From Polytrichum commune (taxonomy: Eukaryota > Streptophyta > Polytrichopsida > Polytrichales > Polytrichaceae), in assembly GCA_950295325.1 (NCBI GenBank), contig OX485806.1, positions 17,298,001 to 17,362,000 of the forward strand: a stretch of DNA of 64,000 nt, in the 5' to 3' direction. Below are positions 1 to 10,674 of this stretch, in pieces. The position numbers and the translations under genes were made by a program. The notes beneath the pieces are model-generated. The model searched no databases. It saw nothing but the letters and a program-made list of their open reading frames with translations, and was not told the origin of the DNA. Position 1 is the first letter of the stretch. Every line of letters starts with the position of its first letter.

Positions 1-29
1 AAAAATCATATGCAAACACGTGCTTGTTA

Positions 30-436
30 CACTAAATATACTTGTTAGTGAGGGTGGTACTATTCAAGTCACACGCACAATCTAGCCAAATCTCAAAGTT
101 ACGGAGGGCTAAACTTGCTATTGAGTGACATAAATTTGTGACTATAGTAAATTGTATGCTCATTTACCATAGGTTTCAAGAAAACTCGTGCATGCTTGTG
201 ATTAGTGTGCACCACATGCTTGTCAGTGAATAGTGCCAAGTGCGGATACATGTAGTGATTGGTGCCAAGAGCCGGTACTTTCGTGCCAAGTGCTAATACT
301 TTCATGCCAAGTGCCGAGATGAACAATGCTTCCTAGTCTTAGATCTAAAGTCTTTTGGTGACACTAATTCATAGCATGAAGGAATTTAATATCACCTTCA
401 CTAATTTCCCACACTCACTAATTGGTATATTTAGTG
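30..436. mobile_element. TA-target MITE, CACTAAATA-end family
   Basis: Both ends carry the inverted repeat CACTAAATATAC, followed inward by a TTAGTGAGKGTGG-like block. TA dinucleotides flank the element at 28-29 and 437-438. The interior has short iterations of a GTGCCAAGTGC-like motif (about 230-310) and no credible coding frame. A TA target duplication with short TIRs fits a non-autonomous Tc1/mariner (Stowaway-like) element. Other copies of this end type are at 1,754, 2,015, 4,497, 11,126, 29,490, 56,104 and 58,205. Confidence 0.65.
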
Positions 437-605
437 TAGTGAATAGTGCCCAAATGAATAGTGCTGATACCTTCAATGAATAATGTCGCTATGAATAGTA
501 TTTTCAGTGAACAATGCCAAGATGAAAAGGGATTCCTAGATCTTTTGACGACATTGCTTTCATAATGTAAAGAAATTTAGTATCACCTTCACTAATTTCC
601 CACAC
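325..605. repeat. Direct repeat pair of about 85 bp
   Basis: Two diverged copies, about 325-415 and 527-605. Both run from a GATTCCTAGATCT-like start to a shared end reading CACCTTCACTAATTTCCCACAC. The first copy overlaps the right end of the MITE at 30-436, so part of that end was duplicated rightward. Confidence 0.55.
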
Positions 606-1053
606 GCTCTACTAATCCTCCCTCCCTCACTAATTGGGAGAAGGAGGGTAGGATAGGGACAAGGGTGAAGAGGCGGCCACTGTGTGATCCAAGTACTGCA
701 TGCGAGTGCTGGTTATTGAGATTTGCAACTTCAGCTACTTCCCCAGTAGTCCCAGCTCCTGAGGTAACTTAGTACTTGTCGTGCTGCTGGAAGCTTGCAC
801 ACACACACCAAAGATGGACCTTAATTACGGTTTCCATGGCTTCACAGTACTGGCCCAAAGCCCAATTAGTATCTAAGCTAAACTTGCTTTTACTAATTCC
901 AAAGTACTGGCATGCTCTCTGAAAAGGCCAACTAAAGTTACAGTGATTAGGGTCAAATCTACAAGCATGACACTTTGTTACCCCCACGGTTGGTTTATCT
1001 AATTTCCAAAGAGAGAATCTGCTCAATTTGGCCTTTCGCTTCAACCATATTAA
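606..1053. other. Stretch without recognisable gene
   Basis: I see no coding region or boundary-defined element here. There is a small purine-rich patch near 630-680. Confidence 0.5.
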
Positions 1054-1552
1054 GGGCCACTTCAAACACGAGCCAAGAGCCATGACCATGTAATTGTGAG
1101 AGCCCAAAATAGAGTGTCTAAAGGCCGTCCCAAGACACTTCCAAATCATGAAGTGTGCTCACGGATCCTCAAGTGTATTGTGAAGGTCATATGTGACCGA
1201 GCCCTCAACCGAATGCTATTTCAATGCATTTCTATTCATGCGGGTCCTCATCCATGAGAAAATAGAGTGAATCAACAGTTGTGAGTGTTCGGAGTGCCAT
1301 GGTCTCCTGGTTTTGTGTTAGGCCTACCTTCAACATGTGGTTTTTGAAAATAATCCAAGTGACCATGAAACATGATCCATTCGATGCCATATAGAAATCC
1401 ATGTAGACTTTACATCCACCTTGCATTCACATACTCCATTGGTCCCTCAAGCGTAGTGTGAAGCAAACTTGGACCGAGTCTGCGTTTTCCACCAATGAGA
1501 GTGCTTGAAGTGTGATGGTCATGGGCTCTCAGTCTCGTGTGTGAAGTAGCCC
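1054..1552 (-). mobile_element. Tourist-like MITE, about 500 bp, copy 1
   Basis: Ends are GGGCCACTTCAAACACGAG and, reading inward on the other strand, GGGCTACTTCACACACGAG, extending imperfectly for about 36 bp. TAA flanks both sides (1,051-1,053 and 1,553-1,555). GGGCC ends with a 3-bp TAA target match non-autonomous PIF/Harbinger (Tourist) elements. A second copy lies at 6,835-7,334 in opposite orientation. A 64-codon open frame (1,232-1,426, minus) is similar in both copies. I treat that as repeat similarity, not a gene. Confidence 0.75.
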
Positions 1553-1753
1553 TAAATGAGATTTATTTTTTAATTATACATGATAGTGATCTTGATTTGA
1601 CTTCCAAGTTCCACCACATGTGTTTCTTGTTGGGTCCCTATTGAAACTTCATTAATAGCACTGGGACCCACATCCCATGCCAAAGAAATTGAGAAAAAGG
1701 AAATCAAAATAAATTGAAAAGGGCTCGCATCACGAGATAGCGAAAAACAAGTA

Positions 1754-1971
1754 CACTAAATACTATATTTAGTGTCACTTACTCTATGGAATTACACAAT
1801 GCTATTTATGTTTATTATATATATCATGTTTTACCCAAAAAATGTTAAATTGGTTGTCTGGACATTATAGAACATCAACAACTTTACTTGGTAAGAAATT
1901 ACATCACTAATAAGAATATATAGCATTTGTGAAAATCCAAATAGTAAGTGACACTAAATATCATTTTAGTG
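1754..1971. mobile_element. TA-target MITE, CACTAAATA ends, 218 bp
   Basis: TIRs are CACTAAATACTATATTTAGTG on the left and its imperfect complement on the right. TA flanks lie at 1,752-1,753 and 1,972-1,973. The core, with GGTTGTCTGGACATTATAGA, is shared with the copy at 4,497 and resembles the CATTGAT-end group at 8,582, 10,009, 24,026 and 61,499. The two groups therefore look like branches of one lineage. Confidence 0.75.
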
Positions 1972-2014
1972 TAGATTCTCCAAGTCCAATGGTGCAAGTG
2001 TAAACTTGTGATTG

Positions 2015-2533
2015 CACTTCATTGTTTATAGTATTTAGTGTCACGTACACTAATTTCGAAGGGCCTAAACTAGATGCCTACATGTTTCAAAGTGTCACTT
2101 CCACTAATTGTCAATATGATATTATTTGTGAAACTATATTTACGTCATGATATTTACCATAGCCCATTGGGATACTTGAGATGATAGTATTGCATTGTAG
2201 TATGCAATGGGAAGATAGTATTGATCATGCTAATGGCAAGTGTACAATGTTACATTTTTAGTTTCCAAGAGGAAGATATTCTTGAATACACTGATGCAAG
2301 TGTCATTTTTTCACACATTTAGTCAACTTGTAGGCCATTGTGTAACATAGGCATATAACTCACAACATTATCGAACATACTCATGCCAAGATGTTAGTGA
2401 GTGCACTTGAAGGCCAAGTGTCATGAGGTGACACTAATGGTGAAGTTGTTGATCGTGAATGTAACCTAGCATATGCCTCAAAATAGGGTAAGTGGCATTA
2501 TTACGCACGTAACACTAAATACCATAAATGGTG
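2015..2533. mobile_element. Probable TA-target MITE, about 520 bp
   Basis: The right end is CACTAAATACCATAAATGGTG followed by TA. The left end is a diverged CACTTCATTG...TATTTAGTGTCACGT flanked by TG, which may be a mutated TA. Parts of the interior match, in reverse, DNA around 58,030-58,340. No coding frame is evident. Confidence 0.45.
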
Positions 2534-2535
2534 TA

Positions 2536-3244
2536 ATGCAATGGAGATGTCCATTGAAAGAAGGGTGCTCTCTTTATTTGCGTGCCTTCCATTTTCCTAC
2601 ACATTTTTAAGCATTATTCTAATAACCTACTTGTTGCATAAAACTATCCACATGTGGGCCAAAGATCACTTGCAAGTAAAGCCTCTTCTCAAATTTTCGG
2701 ATGGTTAAAGGAATCAACCACCTACAATACTAGTGCGGCCCATACTATTCATTGTTTACACATGAAATGATCGTGTAATTTTTGGGTAGCAAGTAAGCAT
2801 GGAAGGTGGCAAAGGTTGCTTGCAACATGAGAACATGACAAGTCATGAAGGCCACTCTACTTAACATAGCCCGTCACTTCTTACATCACACTAATTCATA
2901 TTATTTATAGTACACTGCATCCATTATATATATAAACAATATTTTCACATAAGTTGGGACAAGTTGCCCAATGTAAGAAAACTTAGACTTTGAATCCCGG
3001 CATGTCATGGCACTACACATATTTGTAAATTGTCTATAGAGGTGATTCAATGGCTTTTTGCAATAATGTTGATGTCTATCTACAACTATCTTAAGTCAAA
3101 ATAATGCCTAAATCTAAATCAAAGACCCTGAATTAGTCTATTGAGGTTAAAATAAGAAGCAAACTTGTAGGAGGTGGGTTTTTATTGCGCACCATGCGGT
3201 ACGTGTAGAAAAGAAAATACTTATCAAAAGATGTCACACCACCA
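2536..3244. other. Stretch without recognisable gene
   Basis: AT-rich DNA. I find no gene or bounded element. Confidence 0.45.
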
Positions 3245-3246
3245 TA

Positions 3247-3419
3247 ACATTAGTAAGGATTGTGTGTTCGTTCATGTGGACCCTGAGAATATAACCATGG
3301 GATGCCCCAACCCAATAATCCAGATTAAGACTAAATCAAGTCTCCTGACACTAGGTCGGGACATACCATGGTTTTATTCTTGGGGGACACATGAACGAAT
3401 ACACACTGCTTAATAATGT
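3247..3419. mobile_element. Palindromic MITE, 173 bp, copy 1
   Basis: The element is nearly all inverted repeat. Each arm holds a GTGTGTNTTCGTTCATGTG-like block followed by GAGAATATAACCATGG. TA flanks it at 3,245-3,246 and 3,420-3,421. A related copy is at about 51,137-51,309. The open frame of 79 codons overlapping it is a by-product of the palindrome. Confidence 0.6.
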
Positions 3420-3421
3420 TA

Positions 3422-4494
3422 TGACCCGAGTCGGATATTTTATACCCATACATGTACCTTGGTTGATACCGGGATGTACTTAGAAACCTGCACAACATTG
3501 ATTAGGCACCCAGGTAAAGGAAGCAAGCCTTTAATGGACACTTTTCTTTCTACATCCACATAACATTATTAAGTTGCGTGATTGTGTTCCTTAATATATT
3601 GAGCACCTAACATGGGCCTCCACTATTTTACTTTTATGGGAAGAAACTTAGAAAATAGGAAGAAACCGATGCCTGTATGAACAATGAATAATGCCAATTG
3701 AATAGTAAGAATATTGTGAGCGGTGTTGGTATGTTCACTTATATGTATGCTATTAATAGTAATTATAGTGAACAATACTAGGATGGAAAATGTTTCCTAC
3801 AAATATTACAGGGATGAACAATAATTCCTAGGCATAGTGCCGGGAGTACAACTTCACCCAAATCTCCAAGTTTAGCCGAATGTATGAATAATAAATGAAT
3901 ATTCCTAATTTGTTCAAGGGCTCATGGGATATAATTGACATATTCTAGCAGGGTCATGGAATTGACCCACATGGTTGAACAATGTTATGCATTTTGTCTA
4001 AGATGTGAAACCTACAATTACTGCGAGATGATTCCAATTGCAAATCATGTGTCTAGCCTTTAGCTCATGTTCTCATAATTCATTTGGATATTTTACTTTC
4101 TTGAGCTTATTAATTAGTCACATACACGGTCCCCCCCCCTTTGGTTATGTTGATTATTGATCCCAAAATGGTTAACATTTTTTAGCATGTAGCCCAATCT
4201 CTTCAAATACATGTGCTACTAATATGTATTCTTGCATCCACACCTATCCACACATCACTTAATATGTACCCAATATGTAGGGGGGTGTTATTTAGTTACT
4301 TTTCTTGATTGGACACCTATATTTCACTGATGTGTAGTTATGTGAACATGTCTAATTAAAAAAAAAAAAAAGGATCATGGAAGGCCCTCTAACCTTGTTG
4401 TGTGATGCAAGAGAAACCTTGAAGGGAAACATGTCAAGAAATCCAAGTTGAATCATGGGTGGGTCCCATCCACCCACTCAATTTACTAGATATC
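3422..4494. other. Stretch without recognisable gene
   Basis: AT-rich DNA with a C9 run near 4,130 and an A14 run near 4,358. No coding region or bounded element was seen. Confidence 0.45.
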
Positions 4495-4496
4495 TA

Positions 4497-5320
4497 CACT
4501 AGACATTGTATTTAGTGCCACTTACTATTTCGAATTACTCAATGTTGTAATTATTTACTATATATCTCATTTCTTGCCAACAAAGGTCAAATTGGTTGTT
4601 TGGACATTATAGAACATTAACATCTTTATTTGGCAAAAAGTCATACATTAATAATAATAAGATACAACATTGTGTAACTCCAAATAATAAGTGACACCAT
4701 ATATTATATGTAGGGCCGTTGCATATGGGGTCCCAAGTCCCAAGTCCCCCTCATGCTAGCAAGTCTCAACATTGGAGACAAAGTCCCAACTTTTGAGCCT
4801 CAAGAGAGCATTAAAATATGGCTTAAATTCATTGCAGTCGGATCTTGGTTATAGTATGCACTACAATTTGTGGGATTTGTGTTGAGAGTTGGGTCTCGCA
4901 TTTTGCTCAACCCAACTCTCAACACGAGTCCCAAGCCTCAAGGCCAGTACACACAATGTCCCAAGTCACTTGAGGTCAATTTGTGCAATCTCAACCGTTG
5001 AGAGGATGGAGGTTGGGACTTACCACTTCACAAGGGTCCCAAGCCCTAAGTCCCAAGCATGACATGACTTGGAGCATGGCGATGTTTTTTGCAAGTGAGG
5101 CTTGGGACTTGTGTTGAGAGTTGGTTGAGCAAAAAGCTAGACCCAACTTTCAACAAAAGTCCCGCGAATATTTTTGCATAAAAAATTTAAGATCCAACTT
5201 TAATGATAATTAACCATTTTTGAATGGTGTCTTGAGGCTCAAAAGTTGTGACTTTGCCTCCATCTCAGGACTTGCTAACATGAGTGGGACTTTGGACCCC
5301 ATGTGAACCAGCTCTTAGTG
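4497..5320. mobile_element. TA-target MITE interrupted by another MITE
   Basis: The left end CACTAGACATTGTATTTAGTG starts at 4,497 after TA (4,495-4,496). The right end is cut: its inner part stops near 4,712, and its last six bases TTAGTG lie at 5,315-5,320, followed by TA (5,321-5,322). Removing 4,713-5,314 plus one target copy restores an ordinary element of about 220 bp, very close to the one at 1,754-1,971. The core again contains GGACATTATAGAACAT. Confidence 0.7.
4713..5314. mobile_element. Tourist-like MITE with long TIRs, nested
   Basis: Imperfect TIRs of about 95 bp start GGGCCGTTGCATATGGGG (left) and GAGCTGGTTCACATGGGG (right, complement). They continue through CAAGTCC and ACTTTTGAGCCTCAAG blocks. 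Flanks are GTA and TTA, fitting a TTA target with one change. The insertion lies in the right TIR of the surrounding MITE. A fragment of the same family ends at about 22,306 next to TAA. Confidence 0.7.
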
Positions 5321-5411
5321 TAAACCCTTATTATAGTTGGAGGAGGAACACTATTTTGTAAGTAAGTAAGTAAATATTAGTAGTGAGATATGATTGTATA
5401 TATATATGCAT

Positions 5412-6668
5412 GTGATGACGTTATGCAAGGGCGCATGTTAAACCTCCCCCTATAAAGTTTTAGGGGGAGGGATCTCTGCTTGGATAAGGGCCAAGGGTTG
5501 TGACCCACAACCCCTCATGCAATCCCCAATGAAACTTTCATAAAAAAATTCAACCTGACCAAAAAAATGTTGCCCTCCCCACCCGACTTCAAAAAAGTAT
5601 TGCCCTTGCATTCTTGAAGGTCGCTTGTCCACAAAACCCATATTGAGTGCACCTTACCTTCAAGGTTTAGAATCCAATGTAGATGTTCACTTCCACTTAG
5701 TACAAGAACAATAGACGAGAATTTTGTTTTGAAACGAAACCATCAATAAAGCATGTGATTAACTTCGAAGTTAAGAATATTAAAAATCCTTCATTAGCAT
5801 TGAGGTTATAAGTTTTGTGATTTACCATTTGAAAGAGCCTTTGTCATTTTAAGTTTGAGCTTAAATTAATGTGCTGATTTTAGCTAATTAAATTTATAAC
5901 ATTTTAATTAATGTCTTCTCATTTCACAAGCATTCGTATATAAGCATTCAAATATTCAAATTATTCAAGCATAATTGAGCGTAATCAAGCACAAGGCGTA
6001 AAATTCTACAAGTTTTAAGTGCAAACTTATTAAGCCCAGTGAAGTGCAAGCAAGCACGTTAAACCTGATTAAGCGTAATGACCTAAACAAGTGTAGTGAA
6101 GGGCATTAAATCAAATTTCCTGATTACATCATAATTAATTCAGGTAAGCAGTTTTATTTAAATACTTTTAATTGAGTTGAATTAGTTTGAATGTGTATGA
6201 AAGGAAAATATTTTAATTAAAATGTTATGAAATGAATCAACTAAAATCAACAAAGTATTTCAATCTGTTTTAAAAGTGACAAAGGCCTTTCAAATGGTAA
6301 ATCACAAAACTTATAACCTCAATGTAATGAGGATTTTTTATATTCTTAACTTTCAAGTTTAGTACATGCTTTATTGAGGGTATCACTTCTTAAATGAAAT
6401 CCTAACTAATTTCTCATTTACTAAGTGGAAGTGAACATATATATTGGACTTTAAACCTTGAAGGTGAGGTGCACTCAATATGGGTTTTGTGGGCAAACGG
6501 CCTTCAAGAATGCAAGGGCAACTTCTTCTTTTTTGTAGTCGGGCAGGGTGAGTTCAAAAAAAGTGAAATTTTTGTCGGGGGAATGTGGTTCGCGGGCCCC
6601 GACCCTTATCCAAGCAAAGATCCCTCCTTCTAAACTTTGTAGGGGATCATTTAACATCCTCTGTATGC
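5412..6668. mobile_element. Foldback element with about 400-450 bp arms
   Basis: About 5,412-5,862 is an inverted repeat of about 6,280-6,668. Shared blocks include GGTAAATCACAAAACTTATA, CATATTGAGTGCACCTTACC and the motif around CTTGGATAAGGG. The loop of about 420 bp is AT-rich and has repeated TTCAAGCATAAT-like words. The mirrored frames at 5,450-5,641 and 6,475-6,742 arise from the arms. Their peptides share an ALIQAEIPP-like stretch, possibly a trace of old coding sequence. I cannot assign a superfamily. Confidence 0.65.
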
Positions 6669-6727
6669 AAGTGTTCCCCTATTGCAGAGATAAGTTAAGA
6701 ACTCTCTCTCTCTCCACACTTAATGGT

Positions 6728-6834
6728 ACATGCCACCAATGAACAATTCCTACCAACATTAGTTACATCCGGTGGCTCTCACTAGCTAAACCAACTCTAA
6801 AAGTGGCCCTTGCCGGTAGGAACCATTCGTTGGT
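6728..6834. repeat. Small palindromic repeat
   Basis: Inverted ends contain GCCACCAATGAAC and its counterpart, with CCTACCAAC inside each. The block at 7,955-8,040 contains the same sequence in reverse. It directly abuts the Tourist-like element that starts at 6,835. Confidence 0.5.
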
Positions 6835-7334
6835 CGCCCACTTCACACACAAGATTGAGTGCCCATGACCATTACACTTCAAGCACTCTCATTGGTGGAA
6901 AAGGCGGAGCCGGTCCAAGTTCGCTTCACACTACGCTCAAGGGACCAATGGAGTATGTGAATGCAAGATGGATGTAAAGTCTACATGGATTCCTACATGG
7001 CATCAAATGGCTCATGTTTCACATTCACTCAGACTATTTCCAAAAGCCGCCTCTTGGAGGTAGGCCTAACACAAAACCGGGAGACCATGGCACTCCGAAC
7101 ACTCACAACTGTTGATTTATTCTATGTTATCATATGTGAGGATCCGCATGAATAGAAATTCGATAAAATAGCATTTGGTTGATGGGCCCGATCACATATG
7201 ACTTCACACTACACGTGGGGGTCCGTGACCACACCACATGATTTTAGAATTGTGCCTTGGGACGCCCTTTGGCACTTTCTTCGGGCTCTCACAATTTCAC
7301 GGTCACGGCTCTTGGCTCATGTGTGAAGTGGCCC
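6835..7334 (+). mobile_element. Tourist-like MITE, about 500 bp, copy 2
   Basis: This is the inverted partner of 1,054-1,552. It shares CCACTTCACACA ends, an internal GGACCAATGGAGTATGTGAA block and a 64-codon frame (6,961-7,155). The first bases of the left TIR are changed and no target duplication is visible, so this copy is older or was disturbed by its left neighbour. Confidence 0.65.
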
Positions 7335-7731
7335 CAAGGGTGGGCACGCTATTTATTATTTAGCCTACCAAAGATGCAGTGGAGCCCAGATCCCTTACAT
7401 AAGTTATAACAAGACATCCTCCTCCTTTCTGTGACCGCCCAATCACAGCACACCTCTCTCCCATCCAATCCTCTCCCTCCTCTCTTCCCATTCGCCCATC
7501 CCAGCTCCCATCTCTGCCGTCGATTCTGTTCTATCTCCTATTGCCACGCACGACGTGGCCGCATCGGAGCCCTCCATCTGCACCTTCCAAGATTTCCACC
7601 ACATCTACGGAACCAGTCAGCACCAAGAACCATTTCTGTACCTAGGTGTAAAAATCTTCACCAGGGCATAGATATTGGCCATGTGGAGATACGTCCCCAT
7701 GTTTTGGCTTGGGTACTTTTTTTGTAGATTT
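7335..7731. other. Pyrimidine-rich stretch, no assigned gene
   Basis: A C/T-rich segment (7,420-7,640) holds a 98-codon plus-strand frame (7,431-7,727) rich in Pro, Ser, His and Arg. No family features are visible. It resembles a plant 5' leader or captured gene fragment, but nothing downstream supports a gene. Confidence 0.3.
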
Positions 7732-7818
7732 GGGCGAGCCAACCCGTACACTCTTTCCTTGTTGGATGCCTAGCTAAACCCTTGCCTCCAAGGAACCAGT
7801 GTACAAGTTGGTTTGCCC
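7732..7818 (-). mobile_element. Palindromic mini-element, GGGCGAACCAACCC ends, copy 1
   Basis: An 87-bp unit with ends GGGCGAGCCAACCC and (complement) GGGCAAACCAACTT. It contains CCTTGCCTCCAAGGAACC and CTTGTTGGATGCC blocks. It is in reverse orientation to the copies at 18,289 and 43,922. Confidence 0.65.
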
Positions 7819-7937
7819 CAGCCATGTTTTGTAGCACCTACCATAGGGGAGGGTGAAAATGCACATCGGTGTGTAGAGCTTGGGATTGTTTATTTCTAAT
7901 CGACTTAATATCTAAATTATGGTCAAAGACCTTGTGA

Positions 7938-8147
7938 TGTAGTCCACCCACACTTACTAGTGCCGGCCACCAATGAACGGTCCTTACCAACAGGAGCCAC
8001 TTTTAGAGTTGGTTTAGCCAATGAGAGCCACTGGATGTAACCAGTGCTTATAGGAACTGCTCACTACAGTAGTGGCCCGCACCAATAAGTGTGGGTGGGC
8101 AGTAGGAACCGTTCACTAGTGGTCCGCACCGGTAAGTGTGGGTGGCT
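7938..8147. repeat. Inverted-repeat element with CCACCCACACTTAC ends
   Basis: The ends CCACCCACACTTACTAGTGC (left) and CCACCCACACTTACCGGTGC (right, complement) form a TIR with a further repeat unit inside. The centre includes the palindromic block also found at 6,728-6,834. No clear target duplication is visible. Confidence 0.55.
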
Positions 8148-8579
8148 ATTAATCTAGTAATAAGCTTTGATGGAGACACATCAACAACAATAACATAGGG
8201 GCATGTTTTCACCCCACCGCTCATGGTATGTGTTACGAAACCAAACATGTTTCTTTGACCATCAACTACTCATGTTGGTCAATTTCACATCACTTTGTGG
8301 AGAATAATATAACTACAATAAACATCCAACGTTTTGTGGCGTTAAAATTGGTGTCTTGTGTTGATCAAGGTAAGTGGGACTTAATAGTTCTATATCGACT
8401 TCTTGTAGGATATGAAATGCACAATTAGTTAGTGCGAGAGGACTAGTGAATCTAAATCCTATTCATGGCCATTTTCCTCGTAATTTTTGAAGCTCGTGTG
8501 AATATCTTATCCATATTCAAAGTGGTGATTGTTTTTTAATTACTAAAGCATCATATAGGTCCTTCCCATCTGGGTTGAC
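8148..8579. other. Stretch without recognisable gene
   Basis: AT-rich. The short frames at 8,048-8,428 have no family features. Confidence 0.4.
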
Positions 8580-8581
8580 TA

Positions 8582-8797
8582 CATTGATTATCCCAATTAG
8601 TGTGTGTTACTATTCGGAGTTATGCAGTGTAATAACAACTCACTTAGGAGTTCAATTTTCACTAACGAAATTCAATAGGTTGATTGGACATTATACAACA
8701 CATATGACTTTGCTTGGTAAAATATTACATTCTCATTAAATAGTTATAGCATTGCGTAACTCCAAATAGCAACACACAATAATTGGGACGATCAATG
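8582..8797. mobile_element. TA-target MITE, CATTGAT-end family, 216 bp
   Basis: The ends are CATTGATTATCCCAATTAGT (left) and CATTGATCGTCCCAATTATT (right, complement), continuing through GTGTGTTRCTATTYGGAGTTA. TA flanks at 8,580-8,581 and 8,798-8,799. The core with GGACATTATACAACA is shared with the CACTAAATA-end copies. Confidence 0.75.
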
Positions 8798-8825
8798 TAG
8801 TGAACCTAGAATGGTAAACTAGTTA

Positions 8826-9318
8826 CTCGGGGAGTTCACTGCGATAATATTAGAAAACAACGTGCGGGAAAATATAGGGTAATTTATATTCACAAAAGGA
8901 AAAACTTAGAATTTTCTTAGAAGTAATATAGGTGAGTATGTATGATAAAATTTGTATTATAAATAATATAGGCTTGATACAAATAATGCATATTTTAAAA
9001 ATATTTGTAAAAATATACTGTAGGATTTAAGGATCCTAGGTTTTTTTAAAAATAGGGTGTCCTTTGTGTTCAGAGGCGGGAAGATTTTGGATGAAAAACT
9101 ATGTCGATTCAATTGAAAAAATGGGATGAAAGATTGATGAGGGCGGCTGACGGATTAGGGTTTAGGAAACATTGGGGGAGAACTTTGCTGGAGGATTAGG
9201 TTTTGGGAGTTTTTTTTCACCGTTCTAAGAGGTGGGGTTTGCGGTTTAGTGTTGGCGAGAGTTTTTTCTTCGATGCTGTTGATATTCTGAGAGGTGGGGT
9301 TTGCAGGTGGCCTGTGCA

Positions 9319-9349
<31 letters not shown>

Positions 9350-9875
9350 ACTTTGAGTGGAGATCGAATCTTCATAATGACCACACAAGTCCAACTTTTG
9401 AACTCGTGCTTGCATGTAGGTCCCATTTCACTCCCAAATCTTGAGTCCAGACCGTCGGTTGCCCTCCGCTTGTTGTTGGTGTTTTGAGTGTTTTTTTTTT
9501 TTACACTCAGTATCGTTGTGTTTAATTGTGCGTGTAACTTGATTGAAGAACATGGGCTGATTTTGTTGTTTGAAATTGCTTATGAACACTCTTAATGTAA
9601 AACCTTGTTGTGCCTTGGATTTTGGTGACTTAGTACTTTGAATGCTCTTAAACCCTTTGGAGCAAAATCAAATAATTATAATGAACATACCTAGCTTAAA
9701 ATTTAAGCTTCATCAAATTTAAAAGTAATTATAGGGTCATTTAAAAAACAAGAAATTAGCAAATTATATAATAATACGGTACAAAAAATTAAGGATGGAT
9801 AATTAAATACCCCTTGAATAAATACCCTTGTCACGCACGTGTATACATATACACATGTCTAGTGAACTCCCCGAG
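8826..9875. mobile_element. 1,050-bp element, 15-bp TIRs, perfect 8-bp TSD
   Basis: The ends are perfect 15-bp inverted repeats CTCGGGGAGTTCACT, and weaker similarity continues inward through ACGTGCG. The flanks are a perfect direct 8-bp duplication, ACTAGTTA (8,818-8,825 and 9,876-9,883). An 8-bp target is typical of hAT elements, but the TIR lacks the usual CAG-type start, so the superfamily is open. No transposase frame is present. The centre (about 9,060-9,490) differs from its AT-rich borders. It has the look of a plant 5' leader with a CT repeat, and a GAGAGGTGGGGTTTGC motif occurs twice. It may be captured DNA. Confidence 0.75.
9325..9349. repeat. (CT)n microsatellite
   Basis: About 12 CT units inside the 8-bp-TSD element. 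Confidence 0.95.
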
Positions 9876-9909
9876 ACTAGTTAAGTTTGGGCCCATAGTC
9901 CAATTCCCT

Positions 9910-10000
9910 TCTAACATGTGTCTTTCTTGTCTCCATTCTTATATCACAACGAACCACTCAAATATAGGTGTCCATTTTAGATGAATAACCAAACCAAGAA
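9910..10000. repeat. Dispersed repeat with CCACTCAAATATAGGTGTCC core
   Basis: One copy of a family that pairs an ACATGTGTCTTT block with a CCACTCAAAYATAGG block about 50 bp later. Other copies are near 12,505, 14,030, 22,900, 49,330, 51,680 and 53,335. Boundaries and class are unknown. Confidence 0.45.
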
Positions 10001-10008
10001 AGTGGTTG

Positions 10009-10224
10009 CATTGATCATCCCATTTAGTGTGTATTACTATTGCCAATTACACAATGCGAACATGTCTTACTCAAGAGTCCAATTTTTCGTCACGAAAGTT
10101 CAATAGGTTGTTCTGACATATAAAACATACATGACATTGCTTGGTAAAATAATCCATTCTCAATAAAATAGTATAGCACTACATAACCCCAAATAGTAAT
10201 ATGCACTAAGTTATATAATCGTTG
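10009..10224. mobile_element. TA-target MITE, CATTGAT-end family
   Basis: The left end is CATTGATCATCCCATTTAGT. The right end is more diverged but keeps the TTACTATTTGGGGTTA block. It is followed by TA (10,225-10,226) and preceded by TG, probably a mutated TA. The core has GGTTGTTCTGACATATAAAACAT. Confidence 0.6.
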
Positions 10225-10358
10225 TAGTGTGGGTCAATGATGCGGTCAATATTGTGGGCCATAAATAAACCAAATGTATATTGTGCACTACTCATTGTAA
10301 CATGTGTCCCTTGAGTCATGTAAAACTATTAGTTTGTATTTAGCGTGGGTTTACACTA

Positions 10359-10674
10359 GGGTCCGAGACCAAAGAAACTTCTACACCAAGCTATCCTATT
10401 GGCTGAGAGCATAAATTGGGACTCAAGTAGTTTACACTAGGACATGAGTCCAAACTATGAAAACAAATGAAGCGGTATTAATGTGGCAACACTTTCCCAC
10501 CAAGTTTTGTTGGTCCTAACTTGAGATAGAAACTCCTAGTTTGAGAAACCAATCTTCCAACTTGGGTCCAAACTTCTAGCTTATGTCTAGTCTTCCAGCT
10601 TGGGTCCAATCTTGAATCCAAAAAGAGGTTCACTAAAGAGTGTTTTGGACCCCAAGTTTCTTGGACCAAGACCC
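10359..10674. mobile_element. TIR element, GGGTC ends, 316 bp
   Basis: The ends are GGGTCCGAGACCAAAGAAAC and (complement) GGGTCTTGGTCCAAGAAACT. The flanks CTA and TAA share TA and are close to the TWA targets of Tourist elements. The interior contains iterated CTTGGGTCCAA-like words. Confidence 0.55.

Noticed and set aside
8826-9875. LTR or CACTA assignment for the 8-bp-TSD element
   Set aside because: The ends do not start TG..CA or CACTA, and the flanking duplication is 8 bp, not 5 or 3.
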